Part shown: positions 51,141 through 59,758 of the stretch, piece after piece
How the letters are laid out: the number at the start of each line of letters is the position of its first letter
Numbering within the stretch: position 1 is the first letter of the stretch
Origin: Pyruvatibacter mobilis
GTDB lineage: Bacteria; Pseudomonadota; Alphaproteobacteria; CGMCC-115125
Length of the DNA stretch: 64,000 nt
Direction of reading: 5' to 3'
NCBI RefSeq assembly: GCF_012848855.1
Contig: NZ_CP051630.1
Coordinates: forward strand, 475,501 to 539,500
The notes under the pieces: generated by a model
The model's input: the letters and a program-made list of their open reading frames with translations, nothing else
Database searches by the model: none
What the model was told of the DNA's origin: nothing
Made by a program: the position numbers and the translations under genes

Positions 51141-51626
51141 CTACAGTTCCTTGTCGGCGATGACGATGCCGTCGCGGTCGGCGTAGAGCCAGTCGCCGGG
51201 GCGGATGGTGTGGCCGGCGAAGGTGACGGGGACGTCGTATTTGCCGCCGTCGGCTTTCACGGATTTCTTCGGGTGGGTGGCGAGCGCTTTCATGCCGATG
51301 TCGAAGGTCTCGATCTCGGCGACGTCGCGGATGCAGCCATAAACGACGACCCCGGCCCAGCCGTTCTTCTCGGCGAGTTCGGCGAGGTTGCCGCCGAACA
51401 GCGCGCAGCGTTCGGAGCCGCCGCCATCGACCACCAGCACCTGGCCATTGCCCGGCCCCTCAACGGCCTCGCGCACCTTGGCATTGTCCTCGAAGCATTT
51501 GAGCGTCTTGACGGGGCCATGGAACGCGTCGCGGCTTCCGAAATCCGCAAAGATCGGGTCCAGCACGCGGACGGCGTCGCCATGATCGTCGGACAGGTCG
51601 GTGGTGGCGGGGCTCTCGGTGGTCAT
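51141..51626 (-). CDS. rraA: RraA-family protein (ribonuclease E regulator or aldolase-like)
   Basis: A 161-residue protein with the complete RraA pattern: VKTLKCFEDNAKVREAVEGP, VLVVDGGGSERCALFGGNLA, VVVYGCIRDVAEIETFDIGM and the final DWLYADRDGIVIADKEL. E. coli RraA binds RNase E and inhibits it; structurally identical relatives are 4-hydroxy-4-methyl-2-oxoglutarate aldolases, which share GG and D residues, so enzymatic activity is possible. It is divergent from the monooxygenase gene. The repeat copy A lies just downstream. Confidence 0.88.
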   Translation of the reverse strand: MTTESPATTDLSDDHGDAVRVLDPIFADFGSRDAFHGPVKTLKCFEDNAKVREAVEGPGNGQVLVVDGGGSERCALFGGNLAELAEKNGWAGVVVYGCIRDVAEIETFDIGMKALATHPKKSVKADGGKYDVPVTFAGHTIRPGDWLYADRDGIVIADKEL

Positions 51627-51696
51627 GAACGGCTCTCCCGGATCATCAAAGAAGAATGGCTTTGGCCACTGGTAGCATAGGGGTGCCCCTGTCTTC

Positions 51697-51729
51697 TATC
51701 CGCGAACAGGGCTTTGCGGATCGCGGATA
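51697..51729. promoter_or_regulatory. palindrome between rraA and the monooxygenase gene
   Basis: TATCCGCGA and TCGCGGATA are perfect 9-bp inverted arms 15 bp apart. A third related half, TTTGCGGA (51713-51720), lies between, giving three spaced copies of a TCCGCRA unit. This suggests an operator for a regulator not encoded here, probably for the monooxygenase gene starting 100 bp away. Confidence 0.55.
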
Positions 51730-51829
51730 CGCGTTATGCTGACTCCCGAAACAGACACGGGCTTTCGACCGACGGGCGGCGCCAAATGACTGTCCGCACG
51801 GAAGCACCGGGAACAACCGGGAGGACATC

Positions 51830-53356
51830 ATGGCTTCGGTGCATGATCTGACGGCCTATCGCGCGCAGGCGGCGGGGACGGGGGAGCCGTTCCACGTGGC
51901 GATCATCGGTGCGGGCGTGGCGGGTATCTGCCAGGCGATCAAGCTGCAAGAGGCGGGGATCGCCTTCACCATCTTCGAGAAGGCCGACGATATCGGCGGG
52001 ACCTGGCGGGACAATACCTATCCGGGCTGTTCCTGCGACGTGCCGCTGCATCTTTATCAGTATTCCTTCGAGATGAGCCCGGAGTGGCGCAACAAGTTTG
52101 CCGACCACAAGCAGATCAAGGCCTATCTCGACCGGGTGGTGGAGAAATACGGTCTTGGGCCGGACATCCGGCTGAGCACGCCCGTGGCATCGGCCGAGTT
52201 CGATGAGGCGGCAGGGCTGTGGCGGATTACCACGGAAGCGGGCGAGGAGATCGACGCCAATGTGCTGGTGGCAGGCACGGGACAGCTGAACCGGCCGCAG
52301 CTTCCGGATATTCCGGGCAGGGACGATTTCAAGGGGGAAGCGTGGCACTCGGCGACGTGGAACCATGAGGTGGACCTCAAGGGCAAGCGGATCGGCGTGA
52401 TCGGCAACGGGGCGAGCGCCATTCAGTTTGTGCCGGAGATCGCCAAGGTGGCGGGGGAGGTGACAATCTTCCAGCGCTCGGCGAGCTGGGTGCTGCCGCG
52501 CCCGGAGCGGCAGTTCTTTGAATGGGAAAAGAGCCTCTACCGCGCCATGCCGTGGCTGATGTGGATCCAGCGGACGCGCATGTGGCTCAATGGTGAGCAG
52601 CTGCTGCTGAGCTTCCGGCATATGGGCTGGGCGCTGAGCAAGGCGCACCGCAAGGAAGCGGAGACCTATGTGGCGGACCCGGAAAAGCGCGCCAAGCTGG
52701 AGCCGGACTATGATCCGGGCTGCAAGCGGGTGCTGTTTTCCAATGACTGGTGGCCGGCCATGGGCCGCGACAACGTGGTGATCGAGACCGGCGGCATCGA
52801 GTGCATTACCGAAACCGGCATCCGCACGAAGGACGGTGAGGAGCACGCGCTTGACGTGATCGTCTATGCGACGGGCTTTGACACGACGCATTTTCTGGGC
52901 CCTGTGGATGTGAAGGGGCTTGGCGGGCGTGACTTGCGCACGGAGTGGCAGGGCGGCGCGACGGCGCATCTGGGCATCGGCGTTGCGGGCTATCCGAATT
53001 TCTATCTGCTGTACGGGCCCAACACCAATCTTGGCCATAACTCGATCATCTACATGATCGAATGCCAGACGGCCTATGTGACCCAGATCGCGCGGAAGAT
53101 GATCGCCGACAATCTGGCCTATGTGGATGTGCGGCCCCAGGCGCAGGCAGCGTGGGATCGGGGCGTGCAGGCGGACAATGCGAAGAGCGTTTTCGCCTCC
53201 GGCTGCACCAGCTGGTACAAGACGGCGGATGGGCGCATCACCAATAATTGGCCCAACTCGACGCTCACCTATTGGCGCAAGACAAAGCGGGTGGACTGGG
53301 ACGACTATGCCGTTGTGGCGCGCGGACAGACCCGGGCGCGGGCGGCGGCGGAGTGA
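51830..53356 (+). CDS. FAD-dependent Baeyer-Villiger monooxygenase
   Basis: A 508-residue class B flavoprotein monooxygenase. The first Rossmann motif is VAIIGAGVAGICQAIKL (about residue 24). The long BVMO motif appears as GGTWRDNTYPGCSCD. The diagnostic fingerprint FxGxxxHxxxW reads FKGEAWHSATW. The NADPH-binding second Rossmann motif is GVIGNGASA, and a C-terminal ATGFDTTHF follows. Such enzymes insert oxygen next to a ketone to give an ester or lactone, or oxidise sulfides and amines. A GFA-domain gene follows after 33 bp and an esterase-like gene is convergent, matching a ketone-to-ester-to-acid route, which is inference. Confidence 0.93.
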   Translation: MASVHDLTAYRAQAAGTGEPFHVAIIGAGVAGICQAIKLQEAGIAFTIFEKADDIGGTWRDNTYPGCSCDVPLHLYQYSFEMSPEWRNKFADHKQIKAYLDRVVEKYGLGPDIRLSTPVASAEFDEAAGLWRITTEAGEEIDANVLVAGTGQLNRPQLPDIPGRDDFKGEAWHSATWNHEVDLKGKRIGVIGNGASAIQFVPEIAKVAGEVTIFQRSASWVLPRPERQFFEWEKSLYRAMPWLMWIQRTRMWLNGEQLLLSFRHMGWALSKAHRKEAETYVADPEKRAKLEPDYDPGCKRVLFSNDWWPAMGRDNVVIETGGIECITETGIRTKDGEEHALDVIVYATGFDTTHFLGPVDVKGLGGRDLRTEWQGGATAHLGIGVAGYPNFYLLYGPNTNLGHNSIIYMIECQTAYVTQIARKMIADNLAYVDVRPQAQAAWDRGVQADNAKSVFASGCTSWYKTADGRITNNWPNSTLTYWRKTKRVDWDDYAVVARGQTRARAAAE

Positions 53357-53389
53357 TGTGTCTCCGCCGGCAAGGCGGAGGTGCGCGTG

Positions 53390-53854
53390 ATGTCTGATTT
53401 CACTCTCGAGGGCGGCTGCCAGTGCGGGGCAATTCGGTACCGGCTGACGGCGCCGCCGCTGATGGCCTATGCGTGCCATTGCTCGGAATGCCGCCGGACC
53501 ACGGCGAGCGCGTTCGGCGTCTCCTGCGCTGTCTTGCAGGACACGATGGAGATCACCAGGGGCACGCTCAAGCGGATCGACTGGGAGGTCGAGAGCGGGG
53601 CGCATCGCTATGGCGAGTTCTGCGGGGCGTGCGGCAGCCGCATCCGCAATGGGGACGTGCCGTCGCGCGGGGTTTTCAGCCTGCGGGCGGGCACGCTGGA
53701 TGACCAGCAATGGGCCGAACCCGTGGCGCATACATGGCTGTCAAGCAAGGTCGGCTGGTTCAGCGTGCCGGACGACGCGCTGACATTCGATGCTCAGCCC
53801 ACGGATTATACGCCGATCATCGAGGCCTATCAGAAGCGGCGCGGACTGGCGTAG
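53390..53854 (+). CDS. GFA-domain zinc protein (glutathione-dependent formaldehyde-activating family)
   Basis: A 154-residue protein of the GFA/Mss4-like fold. Conserved zinc-binding cysteines are visible in GGCQCGAIRY, ACHCSECRRTTASAF and EFCGACGSRIRNG. Related proteins are annotated as formaldehyde-activating, but most have no proven activity. The start at 53390 is preferred over 53381 because of the family start. It lies 33 bp after the monooxygenase gene and shares its direction, so the two are probably co-transcribed. Confidence 0.87.
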   Translation: MSDFTLEGGCQCGAIRYRLTAPPLMAYACHCSECRRTTASAFGVSCAVLQDTMEITRGTLKRIDWEVESGAHRYGEFCGACGSRIRNGDVPSRGVFSLRAGTLDDQQWAEPVAHTWLSSKVGWFSVPDDALTFDAQPTDYTPIIEAYQKRRGLA

Positions 53855-53879
53855 CTGTCCGCGCCGCTTCTGCCGGGCG

Positions 53880-55001
53880 TCAGATGCAGGCGAAGGCAGC
53901 CGTTGCGAGGGCGAGGGAGCGGGGGTCGCCGACGACGGCGGCGCCCATCCTGTTCATGACATAGCCGATGGCAAGGCCCGCTTCGGGGTCGAGGCATCCG
54001 AAGGCGCCGCCCCAGCCGGTATGGCCGAAGGCGCGGTCGTTGGGGCCGTACATGTTGAAGCCGTTCATCGCCATGCCGGAGCCCCAGCGGACCGGTACGC
54101 CGAGGACGAGGTCTTCGTTCTGGATACGGACGGTCCGCAGGGCTTCCATGGTGGGTCGCGAAATGAGCGGTGTGCCGCCGGGGGCTGTGCCTTCGTCGAG
54201 CAGGGCATAGAGCCTGGCGAGGGCGGACGCGGTGCCGAGACCGCCTGCGGCGGGGAGTTCGGCTGCGCGCCAGGCGCGGTCATTGGGGGCCGTCTGCGGA
54301 ATGGCCGGGTTGGCGAAGGTGAGCTGCTGGACCTCGCTCGCGGCGGCGAGGGGCTGGAGGCCCGGCGCCTCGATGAGCGGGGCGACGCGCGGCTCTTCGC
54401 TGTCCGGCAGGCCGATGAAGAAGTCGATGCCGTGGGGCTTGCCGATCTCATCCTGCAGGAAGGTGCCGAGGCTCCTGCCGGTGACGCGCTTTACGATTTC
54501 GCCGGCGAGGAAGCCATAGGTGAAGGCGTGGTAGCCGGAGCGGGTGCCAGGTTCCCATAGAGGCTCCTGCGCGGCGAGGCGGGCGGCGATGAGGTCGTGG
54601 TCATAGACCTCGGCAAGCGTTGTCGGTTCGCGCAGGCCGGAGAGGCCGGACTGATGGGAGAGCATCTGGGCGATGGTGATGTCGCCCTTGCCGTGGGCTG
54701 CGAAGTCCGGCCAGTGGGCGGCGACCTTGTCGTCATAGGAAAGCTCGCCGCGATCAACCAGCAGGGCGATGCAGATGGCGGCAACGCCCTTGGTGGTGGA
54801 CCAGACATTGGCGATGGTGTCGCGCTGCCAGGGCGTGGTGCCGTCTGCGTCTTTGGTGCCGGCCCAGAGATCAACCACCATCTCGCCCTTGTACATGACG
54901 GCGTAGGACGCGCCGGTTTCCTCGCCTGTTTCGAAGTGTTTGGCGAACTGGTCGCGGGCGGCTTCAAAGCCTGGTGCGACGGTGCCGTGGATCTCGGTCA
55001 T
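53880..55001 (-). CDS. serine hydrolase, class C beta-lactamase/EstB-like
   Basis: A 373-residue protein of the beta-lactamase fold. The SxxK motif is at Ser68-Lys71 (NVWSTTKGVA); the YxN-like second motif lies in GYHAFTYGFLAGEIVKRVTG, and a third motif occurs at GHTGWGGAFGCLDPEAGLAI. There is no signal peptide, so it is a cytoplasmic esterase such as EstB or a lipase-like hydrolase, rather than an antibiotic-resistance enzyme. It is convergent with the BVMO-GFA genes and could hydrolyse their ester products; this is inference. Confidence 0.88.
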   Translation of the reverse strand: MTEIHGTVAPGFEAARDQFAKHFETGEETGASYAVMYKGEMVVDLWAGTKDADGTTPWQRDTIANVWSTTKGVAAICIALLVDRGELSYDDKVAAHWPDFAAHGKGDITIAQMLSHQSGLSGLREPTTLAEVYDHDLIAARLAAQEPLWEPGTRSGYHAFTYGFLAGEIVKRVTGRSLGTFLQDEIGKPHGIDFFIGLPDSEEPRVAPLIEAPGLQPLAAASEVQQLTFANPAIPQTAPNDRAWRAAELPAAGGLGTASALARLYALLDEGTAPGGTPLISRPTMEALRTVRIQNEDLVLGVPVRWGSGMAMNGFNMYGPNDRAFGHTGWGGAFGCLDPEAGLAIGYVMNRMGAAVVGDPRSLALATAAFACI

Positions 55002-55166
55002 GGTTTCCCCCTGATTTTATCTGTGTTCGGAGGGAAGGCTATGGGCGGGGGCAGGCGGGGTCAAAGGGTTTTGCCCCGGGGAGGAGCGGGAGCGTGCCCT
55101 TGTCATTGTATTACCCGGCGACGTGAGTGCGGAATGACAAGAGGATATTCAGAAAATCATCCGTAT

Positions 55167-55296
55167 CCCTCCGGCTTGACCGGAGGGTCTACTCTCGGGG
55201 CTGCTTGCCGCAGCGCGAGCGGAAACGGCACAGCAGGAGCCGCGCAGCCTGTGCCCAACAGCGGAGGCGAGTGGGCCCTCCGGTCAAGCCGGAGGG
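55167..55296. repeat. BIME-like palindrome-pair repeat, copy B
   Basis: A 130-bp unit with the same two palindromes (CCCTCCGG/CCGGAGGG arms), inverted relative to one another, and inner sequence TCTACTCTCGGGGCTGCTTG ... GCCCAACAGCGGAGGCGAGT. Part of the 1285-bp gene-free interval 55002-56286. Confidence 0.85.
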
Positions 55297-55673
55297 ATGC
55301 GGTGGCGTGTGGAATGTGAGGGTGAGATTTCCCCGGCCCCTGCCACCTGCCGCATACTCTCTGCATGACCTCCCGCCACACGGGCAGCCGGGCCGACCGG
55401 ACCTGGGCGGGAGGGCGGATGCCCGGAAGGCCGGGCGAAAGGCGGCCCCTTGGGAACGTGGGGTGCGCGCGTTTGGCCGCGATGCGCAAGTAACGGGTGC
55501 GCATTAGATGGGCGGTGGTGTCCCGAACCCGGTCACGCCCTGAAAAAGCTGGCCCTACCGCGTCCAGGCCCGTTCCAAAGTGTGGAGGGTGGAAGCAGGG
55601 TTCGCGGGGAACGGATCAGCAGGGTAATGCCTGCCCCGCCCCGGTCCGGCCACCGCTGGCAGCCATCCGCGCG

Positions 55674-55746
55674 GGACGCGCCCGAGGCTTGCGACCCAAA
55701 TCTGTTTATTGCTCCTACCGGCGCCGCGTGAGCGCCGGGCGCGTCC
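55674..55746. other. long inverted repeat in a gene-free region
   Basis: GGACGCGCCCG and CGGGCGCGTCC are perfect 11-bp arms. They enclose a TTTATTGCTCC-containing unpaired segment and an inner GGCGC/GCGCC hairpin. Nothing else in 55297-55820 could be assigned: no coding frame with a ribosome site and no rRNA, RNase P, tmRNA or 4.5S signature. The stretch may hold an unrecognised RNA. Confidence 0.4.
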
Positions 55747-55820
55747 TGCTCTCCCCTGTGCCCGTGACGGCCATGCCGTGTGCGGAGGGTTTGGCGTGGG
55801 TGTTGCCCACCTCTCCGTAT

Positions 55821-55949
55821 CCCTCCGGCTTGACCGGAGGGTCTACTCTCAGCGCTGCTTGCCGCAGTGTGTGAGGGGAGGGCACGGCGGGAGCCGCGCG
55901 CCATGTGGCCAACTGCCAATGCGAGTGGACCCCGGATCAAGTCCGGGGT
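55821..55949. repeat. BIME-like repeat, copy C with a divergent right palindrome
   Basis: The left palindrome and the following TCTACTCTC are identical to copies A and B; the right palindrome reads ACCCCGGA and TCCGGGGT around TCAAG but keeps the GCGAGTGG flank. Total length 129 bp, nearly the same as A and B. Confidence 0.8.
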
Positions 55950-55981
55950 GGCGGGGAAGAGACAAGGAATGAGCAGAGTTA

Positions 55982-56076
55982 CCTCTCCCCTTGGGGGAGA
56001 GGGGATGTTGGGGCGAAAGCCGCCGGCCCTGTGCCCAACAGCGGAGGCGAGTGGGCCCTCCGGTCAAGCCGGAGGG
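55982..56076. repeat. BIME-like repeat, copy D
   Basis: The right half (TGTGCCCAACAGCGGAGGCG followed by the CCCTCCGG palindrome and GGATGCGG) is identical to copy B over about 55 bp. The left palindrome is replaced by another, CCTCTCCCC/GGGGAGAGG around TT. Confidence 0.75.
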
Positions 56077-56117
56077 ATGCGGGGTGTTGTTCGGGAGGGG
56101 GGCGAGGGAGCGCTTGC

Positions 56118-56170
56118 TGTGCCCAATAGCGGAGGAGAGTGGGGCATTCGGTCGGGCTGGAGGGATGCGG
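56118..56170. repeat. degenerate half of the BIME-like repeat, copy E
   Basis: TGTGCCCAATAGCGGAGGAG is followed by a worn palindrome (GGGCATTCGGTCGGGCTGGA) and GGATGCGG. It is clearly derived from the right half of copies B and D. Confidence 0.6.
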
Positions 56171-56225
56171 CGGATTGGTTGCGGAGGAGAACGGGATGAT
56201 TTGGGGCTGTTGAAGGCGCAAAAGG

Positions 56226-56253
56226 AAAGGCCGCGGATTGCTCCGCGGCCTTT
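56226..56253 (-). terminator. terminator of aceA
   Basis: AAAGGCCGCGGA and TCCGCGGCCTTT are perfect 12-bp arms around TTGC, 34 bp beyond the aceA stop on the minus strand, followed on that strand by TTTCCTTTT. Confidence 0.9.
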
Positions 56254-56286
56254 GGTGTCGTCAGGGTGCTGAATAAGCCTTTTGGC

Positions 56287-57582
56287 TTACTCGGCAGCGT
56301 CGTTCTTGAACTGAGCGGCTTCGGTCGAGTCGCCCAGGGCAGTGGTGGAGCTTTCGCCGCCGCCGGCTGCGATGGAGACCATGTCGAAGTAGCCGGTGCC
56401 CACTTCGCGCTGGTGACGGGTGGCGGTGTAGCCATCCTTCTCGGACGCGAATTCGGCCTGCTGCAGCTCGGAGTAGGCGCCCATGCCGCGATCCCGGTAG
56501 CCGGATGCGAGCTGGAACATGCCGTGGTTGAGCTGGTGGAAGCCGGCCAGGGTCACGAACTGGTACTTGTAGCCCATTGCCGCGATTTCCTGCTGGAAGG
56601 TCTCGATGGTGTCCTTATCGAGGTTGGCTTCCCAGTTGAAGGACGGCGAGCAGTTGTAGGCCAGCATCTGGTCCGGGTATTCCTTCTTGATGGCTTCCGC
56701 GAAGCGGCGGGCGTCATCAAGGTTCGGCTTGGAGGTTTCCCACCACAGCAGGTCGGCGTACGGCGCGAAGGCCAGACCGCGCTTGATGCAGTGATCAACG
56801 CCGGTGCCCGGCTTCAGACGGTAGAAGCCTTCCGGGGTGCGGCCGGCATCGAAGTCGATGAACTCGTGGTCGCGCTCGTCGATGTCGGACGTGATCAGGT
56901 TGGCGGACTCGGCGTCCGTGCGGGCCATGATCATGGTCGGCACGCCCATCACGTCGGCGCCGAGGCGCGCGGCGTTGAGGTTGCGCTCATGGGCCTTGGT
57001 CGGGATCAGCACCTTGCCGCCCAGGTGACCGCACTTCTTTTCAGAAGCAAGCTGGTCTTCGTAGTGGACGCCAGCGGCACCGGCCTCGATGTAGGCCTTC
57101 ATGATCTCGAAGCAGTTGAGCGGGCCACCGAAGCCGGCTTCGGCGTCTGCCACGATCGGCAGGAACCAGTCGCGCTTGGCGCCGCCTTCGGAGTGCTCGA
57201 TCTCGTCGGCACGCTTCAGGGTGCGGTTGATCTTGCGGGCCAGTTCCGGGCCGGAGTTCGCCGGGTACAGCGACTGGTCCGGGTAGGTGGTGCCGGCGGT
57301 GTTGTTGTCAGCGGCAACCTGCCAACCGGAGAGGTAGATGGCCTTGAGACCAGCGCGGGCCATCTGCATGGCCTGGTTGCCGGACAGGGCGCCGAGGGAG
57401 TGCACGCGCTCTTCGGTGTGCAGCAGGTCCCACAGCTTGTTGGCGCCACGGGTGGCAAGCGTGTAGTCGATCGGGAAGGAGCCGCGCAGCTTTTCCACGT
57501 CTTCGACGGTGTAGTTGCGCTTCACGTTGTCGAAGCGGCCCTTCGGGGCGGACGGAATGATGTCGTAGAAGCTCTTGCTCAT
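56287..57582 (-). CDS. aceA: isocitrate lyase AceA
   Basis: A 431-residue glyoxylate-cycle enzyme that splits isocitrate to glyoxylate and succinate. The active-site loop appears as [15 protein letters not shown]; other motifs are [31 protein letters not shown] and [14 protein letters not shown]. It allows growth on acetate or fatty acids. No malate synthase gene is adjacent. It is divergent from a RamB/ScfR-type regulator with 450 bp between, the arrangement expected for direct control, and is followed by a strong terminator. Confidence 0.97.
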   Translation of the reverse strand: MSKSFYDIIPSAPKGRFDNVKRNYTVEDVEKLRGSFPIDYTLATRGANKLWDLLHTEERVHSLGALSGNQAMQMARAGLKAIYLSGWQVAADNNTAGTTYPDQSLYPANSGPELARKINRTLKRADEIEHSEGGAKRDWFLPIVADAEAGFGGPLNCFEIMKAYIEAGAAGVHYEDQLASEKKCGHLGGKVLIPTKAHERNLNAARLGADVMGVPTMIMARTDAESANLITSDIDERDHEFIDFDAGRTPEGFYRLKPGTGVDHCIKRGLAFAPYADLLWWETSKPNLDDARRFAEAIKKEYPDQMLAYNCSPSFNWEANLDKDTIETFQQEIAAMGYKYQFVTLAGFHQLNHGMFQLASGYRDRGMGAYSELQQAEFASEKDGYTATRHQREVGTGYFDMVSIAAGGGESSTTALGDSTEAAQFKNDAAE

Positions 57583-57994
57583 ACGAAGTTCCTTCTCTCT
57601 GCGTTTTGGCGCTGCCCTGTCACATTCGTCAGGCAGCGCGCGGGGGTAAATTTATCCTCAGCAAGCCCTGTCCCGGAGTTATGGGGAGGGGCTGTTGAGA
57701 CAGCGAGGATGTCGACGAATTCCTGAACCAGGTGGTCCCTGTGTTTCTCAATCTCGGTGCCGAACCCGACACGCGGCCCTTGAGGGCGCGGCGTCCGGCG
57801 CGGGGTGGGTTTACCCGCCGGAGGCCCATGAGTCCATGGCGTCCACCGGCTATTTTCCGTCGGGTCAGGCTGCGGCCGCACCGGCCGTCCGGGCTGCCCC
57901 GCTGGATGGCGCACACAATTGACAAGATGAGCGGCCCTGTCCAGAACCCGTTGAAAACATTCGGGTGAACGTGTTGACACTTGTGTGGTGCTGG

Positions 57995-58020
57995 TTTGTA
58001 AATGAGTAAATTTTGTAAAT
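57995..58020 (+). promoter_or_regulatory. direct repeat before the RamB/ScfR-type regulator gene
   Basis: TTTGTAAAT occurs twice, 17 bp apart, 13 bp upstream of the regulator start. RamB-type regulators recognise TTTGCAAA-like sequences, so this may be its own site. The remaining intergenic interval 57583-57994 shows no gene that I can support. Confidence 0.45.
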
Positions 58021-58032
58021 CAGTAGGTCAGT

Positions 58033-59559
58033 ATGGCTGCCAAATCCACGACAGGTGTGACAACGAGGTCCGGTGGGGGCTCGGGCACGGGGGCCGGTGC
58101 CGGGGGCAGGGGCAAGAAAGTCTTTGCGGGCCCTAGGCTTAGACGGTTAAGGCGCGAGCAGGGGCTGACCCAGGCGGGGATGGCGGAGCAGCTGGGCATC
58201 TCGGCCAGCTACCTCAATCTGGTGGAGCGCAACCAGCGGCCGGTGAGTGCGCAGCTGCTGCTGAAGCTGGCGGAGAGCTTTGACCTTGATGTGCGGGCGC
58301 TGGCGGGGGACCAGGAGGCGCGGGCCTTTGCGGAGCTCAACGAGGTGTTCGCCGACCCGCTGTTCCAGAATGCCGGCCTGTCGCGGCAGGATGTGCAGGA
58401 TGTGGCCTCGGCGAGCCCGAATGTGGCGGATGCCATCACGGCGCTGTACCAGGCCTATCGGGAGCAGCTGGCGGGGCAGGGGCTGGGGCTCGGCCCCGTG
58501 GCGCCGACGGAGATCATCGCTGACCGGGACAAGAGCGACCATCTGGACGTGATGAAGTTCCCGGTGGAGGAGGTGCGCGACTATATCCACGCCAACCGCA
58601 ACCATTTCGGCGAACTCGACGAGGCCGCCGAGGCGCTGCATGAATATGGCGGGTTCGCACAGGACGAGCTTTATATCGGTCTCAGGCGGCACCTGGCGGA
58701 TGCGCACGGGCTGCGGGTCAAGGTGATGCCGGTGGAGGTGATGGGCTCGACGGTGCGGCGCTATGACCGGCACGGCAAGCGCATCCTGCTGTCAGAGGTG
58801 CTGGACGCGCCGGCGCGGACGTTTCAGCTGGCCTATCAGATTGCCTATCTGGAGCAGGCGGATTTGATCGACAGCATGGTCAAGGCGTCGTCGCTGAAGG
58901 GCGAGGAGACGCTGCGGCTGGCGCGGGTGAGCCTAGCCAATTATTTCGCCGCGGCGCTGATCATGCCCTATGGGCGCTTCCACAAGGCGGCGGAAGACAG
59001 CGGCTATGACATCGAGCTGCTGGCGCGGCGCTTCGGCACCTCGTTCGAGCAGACCTGCCACCGGCTGACCACACTGCAGCGGGCAGGGGCGCGGGGCATT
59101 CCGTTCTTCCTGATCCGGGTGGACGGGGCGGGCAATGTGTCGAAGCGGTTTGCCGCGGCGGGGTTTCACTTCTCGCGCTTCGGCGGCACCTGCCCGCGCT
59201 GGAACCTGCATGACGCGTTCCGCTCACCGGGCAAGATCATCACGCAGATTGTTCAGCTCCCGGACGATACGACCTATTTTTCGATCGCGCGCACGGTCAG
59301 GCGGCCGGGGGCAGGCGTGCTGGCGCCGGAGCAGGAGCTGGCGATCGGCCTTGGCTGCGAGCTGACCGATGCCTCGCGGCTGACCTATGCGAAAGGGTTG
59401 GACTTGAAAGCGCCGGAGGCTGTGACGCCCATCGGCGTCAATTGCCGCCTGTGCGAGCGGCCGGACTGTGCCGAGCGGGCGTTCCCGCCGATCAACCGCA
59501 AGCTCATCGTGGATGAGCAGGCGCGGGGGCTGTCGAGCTTTACGTTTCAGAATGTGTGA
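58033..59559 (+). CDS. XRE-family regulator with IrrE-like domain, RamB/ScfR type
   Basis: A 508-residue regulator. A Gly/Ser-rich leader of about 35 residues is followed by a Cro/CI helix-turn-helix (LRREQGLTQAGMAEQLGISA, SYLNLVERNQRPVSAQLLLK), an ImmA/IrrE-like middle part (about 220-330) and a C-terminal short-chain-fatty-acid-regulator domain with conserved Cys (CRLCERPDCAERAFPPINRK). RamB in Corynebacterium represses aceA/aceB; alphaproteobacterial relatives control acyl-CoA metabolism. Divergence from aceA supports this role. The HEXXH motif of active IrrE metalloproteases is not evident. Confidence 0.9.
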   Translation: MAAKSTTGVTTRSGGGSGTGAGAGGRGKKVFAGPRLRRLRREQGLTQAGMAEQLGISASYLNLVERNQRPVSAQLLLKLAESFDLDVRALAGDQEARAFAELNEVFADPLFQNAGLSRQDVQDVASASPNVADAITALYQAYREQLAGQGLGLGPVAPTEIIADRDKSDHLDVMKFPVEEVRDYIHANRNHFGELDEAAEALHEYGGFAQDELYIGLRRHLADAHGLRVKVMPVEVMGSTVRRYDRHGKRILLSEVLDAPARTFQLAYQIAYLEQADLIDSMVKASSLKGEETLRLARVSLANYFAAALIMPYGRFHKAAEDSGYDIELLARRFGTSFEQTCHRLTTLQRAGARGIPFFLIRVDGAGNVSKRFAAAGFHFSRFGGTCPRWNLHDAFRSPGKIITQIVQLPDDTTYFSIARTVRRPGAGVLAPEQELAIGLGCELTDASRLTYAKGLDLKAPEAVTPIGVNCRLCERPDCAERAFPPINRKLIVDEQARGLSSFTFQNV

Positions 59560-59589
59560 GGGAGCTGGCGGCCTCTCCCAGCCCGCTTA

Positions 59590-59662
59590 TCCTCCGGCAT
59601 GACCGGAGGATCTCTTAGAGGCTCGGGCATGGGGGCCAAGACCCTCCGGTCAAGCCGGAGGG
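59590..59662. repeat. BIME-like repeat, short copy F
   Basis: Two palindromes again: TCCTCCGG/CCGGAGGA around CATGA at 59590-59610 and the standard CCCTCCGG/CCGGAGGG palindrome at 59642-59662. The inner segment is only 31 bp and unrelated to copies A-C. Confidence 0.75.
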
Positions 59663-59715
59663 ATTGCGGGGGAGGGGGCGTCGTCGGACTAAGAAAAGAA
59701 GAGCGGACATGCGAA

Positions 59716-59740
59716 AGCCCCGGAGGGGTGCTCCGGGGCT
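59716..59740 (-). terminator. terminator of the acyl-CoA dehydrogenase operon
   Basis: AGCCCCGGAG and CTCCGGGGCT are perfect 10-bp arms around GGGTG, with a TTTCGC tail on the minus strand, 63 bp beyond the stop of the gene at 59803. Confidence 0.65.
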
Positions 59741-59758
59741 CTGCCATATTGGATGAGA

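Noticed and set aside
55297-55820. RNase P RNA, tmRNA or 4.5S RNA gene
   Set aside because: None of the invariant segments (GAGGAAAGTCC-type, tag peptide, GGAAGCAGCC-type) could be found on either strand.
55867-56199. Open frames in the repeat region, such as this 110-codon one
   Set aside because: Their peptides (EWALRSSRRD-type, GPPVKPEG-type) are translations of the palindromic repeats and differ only by frame.
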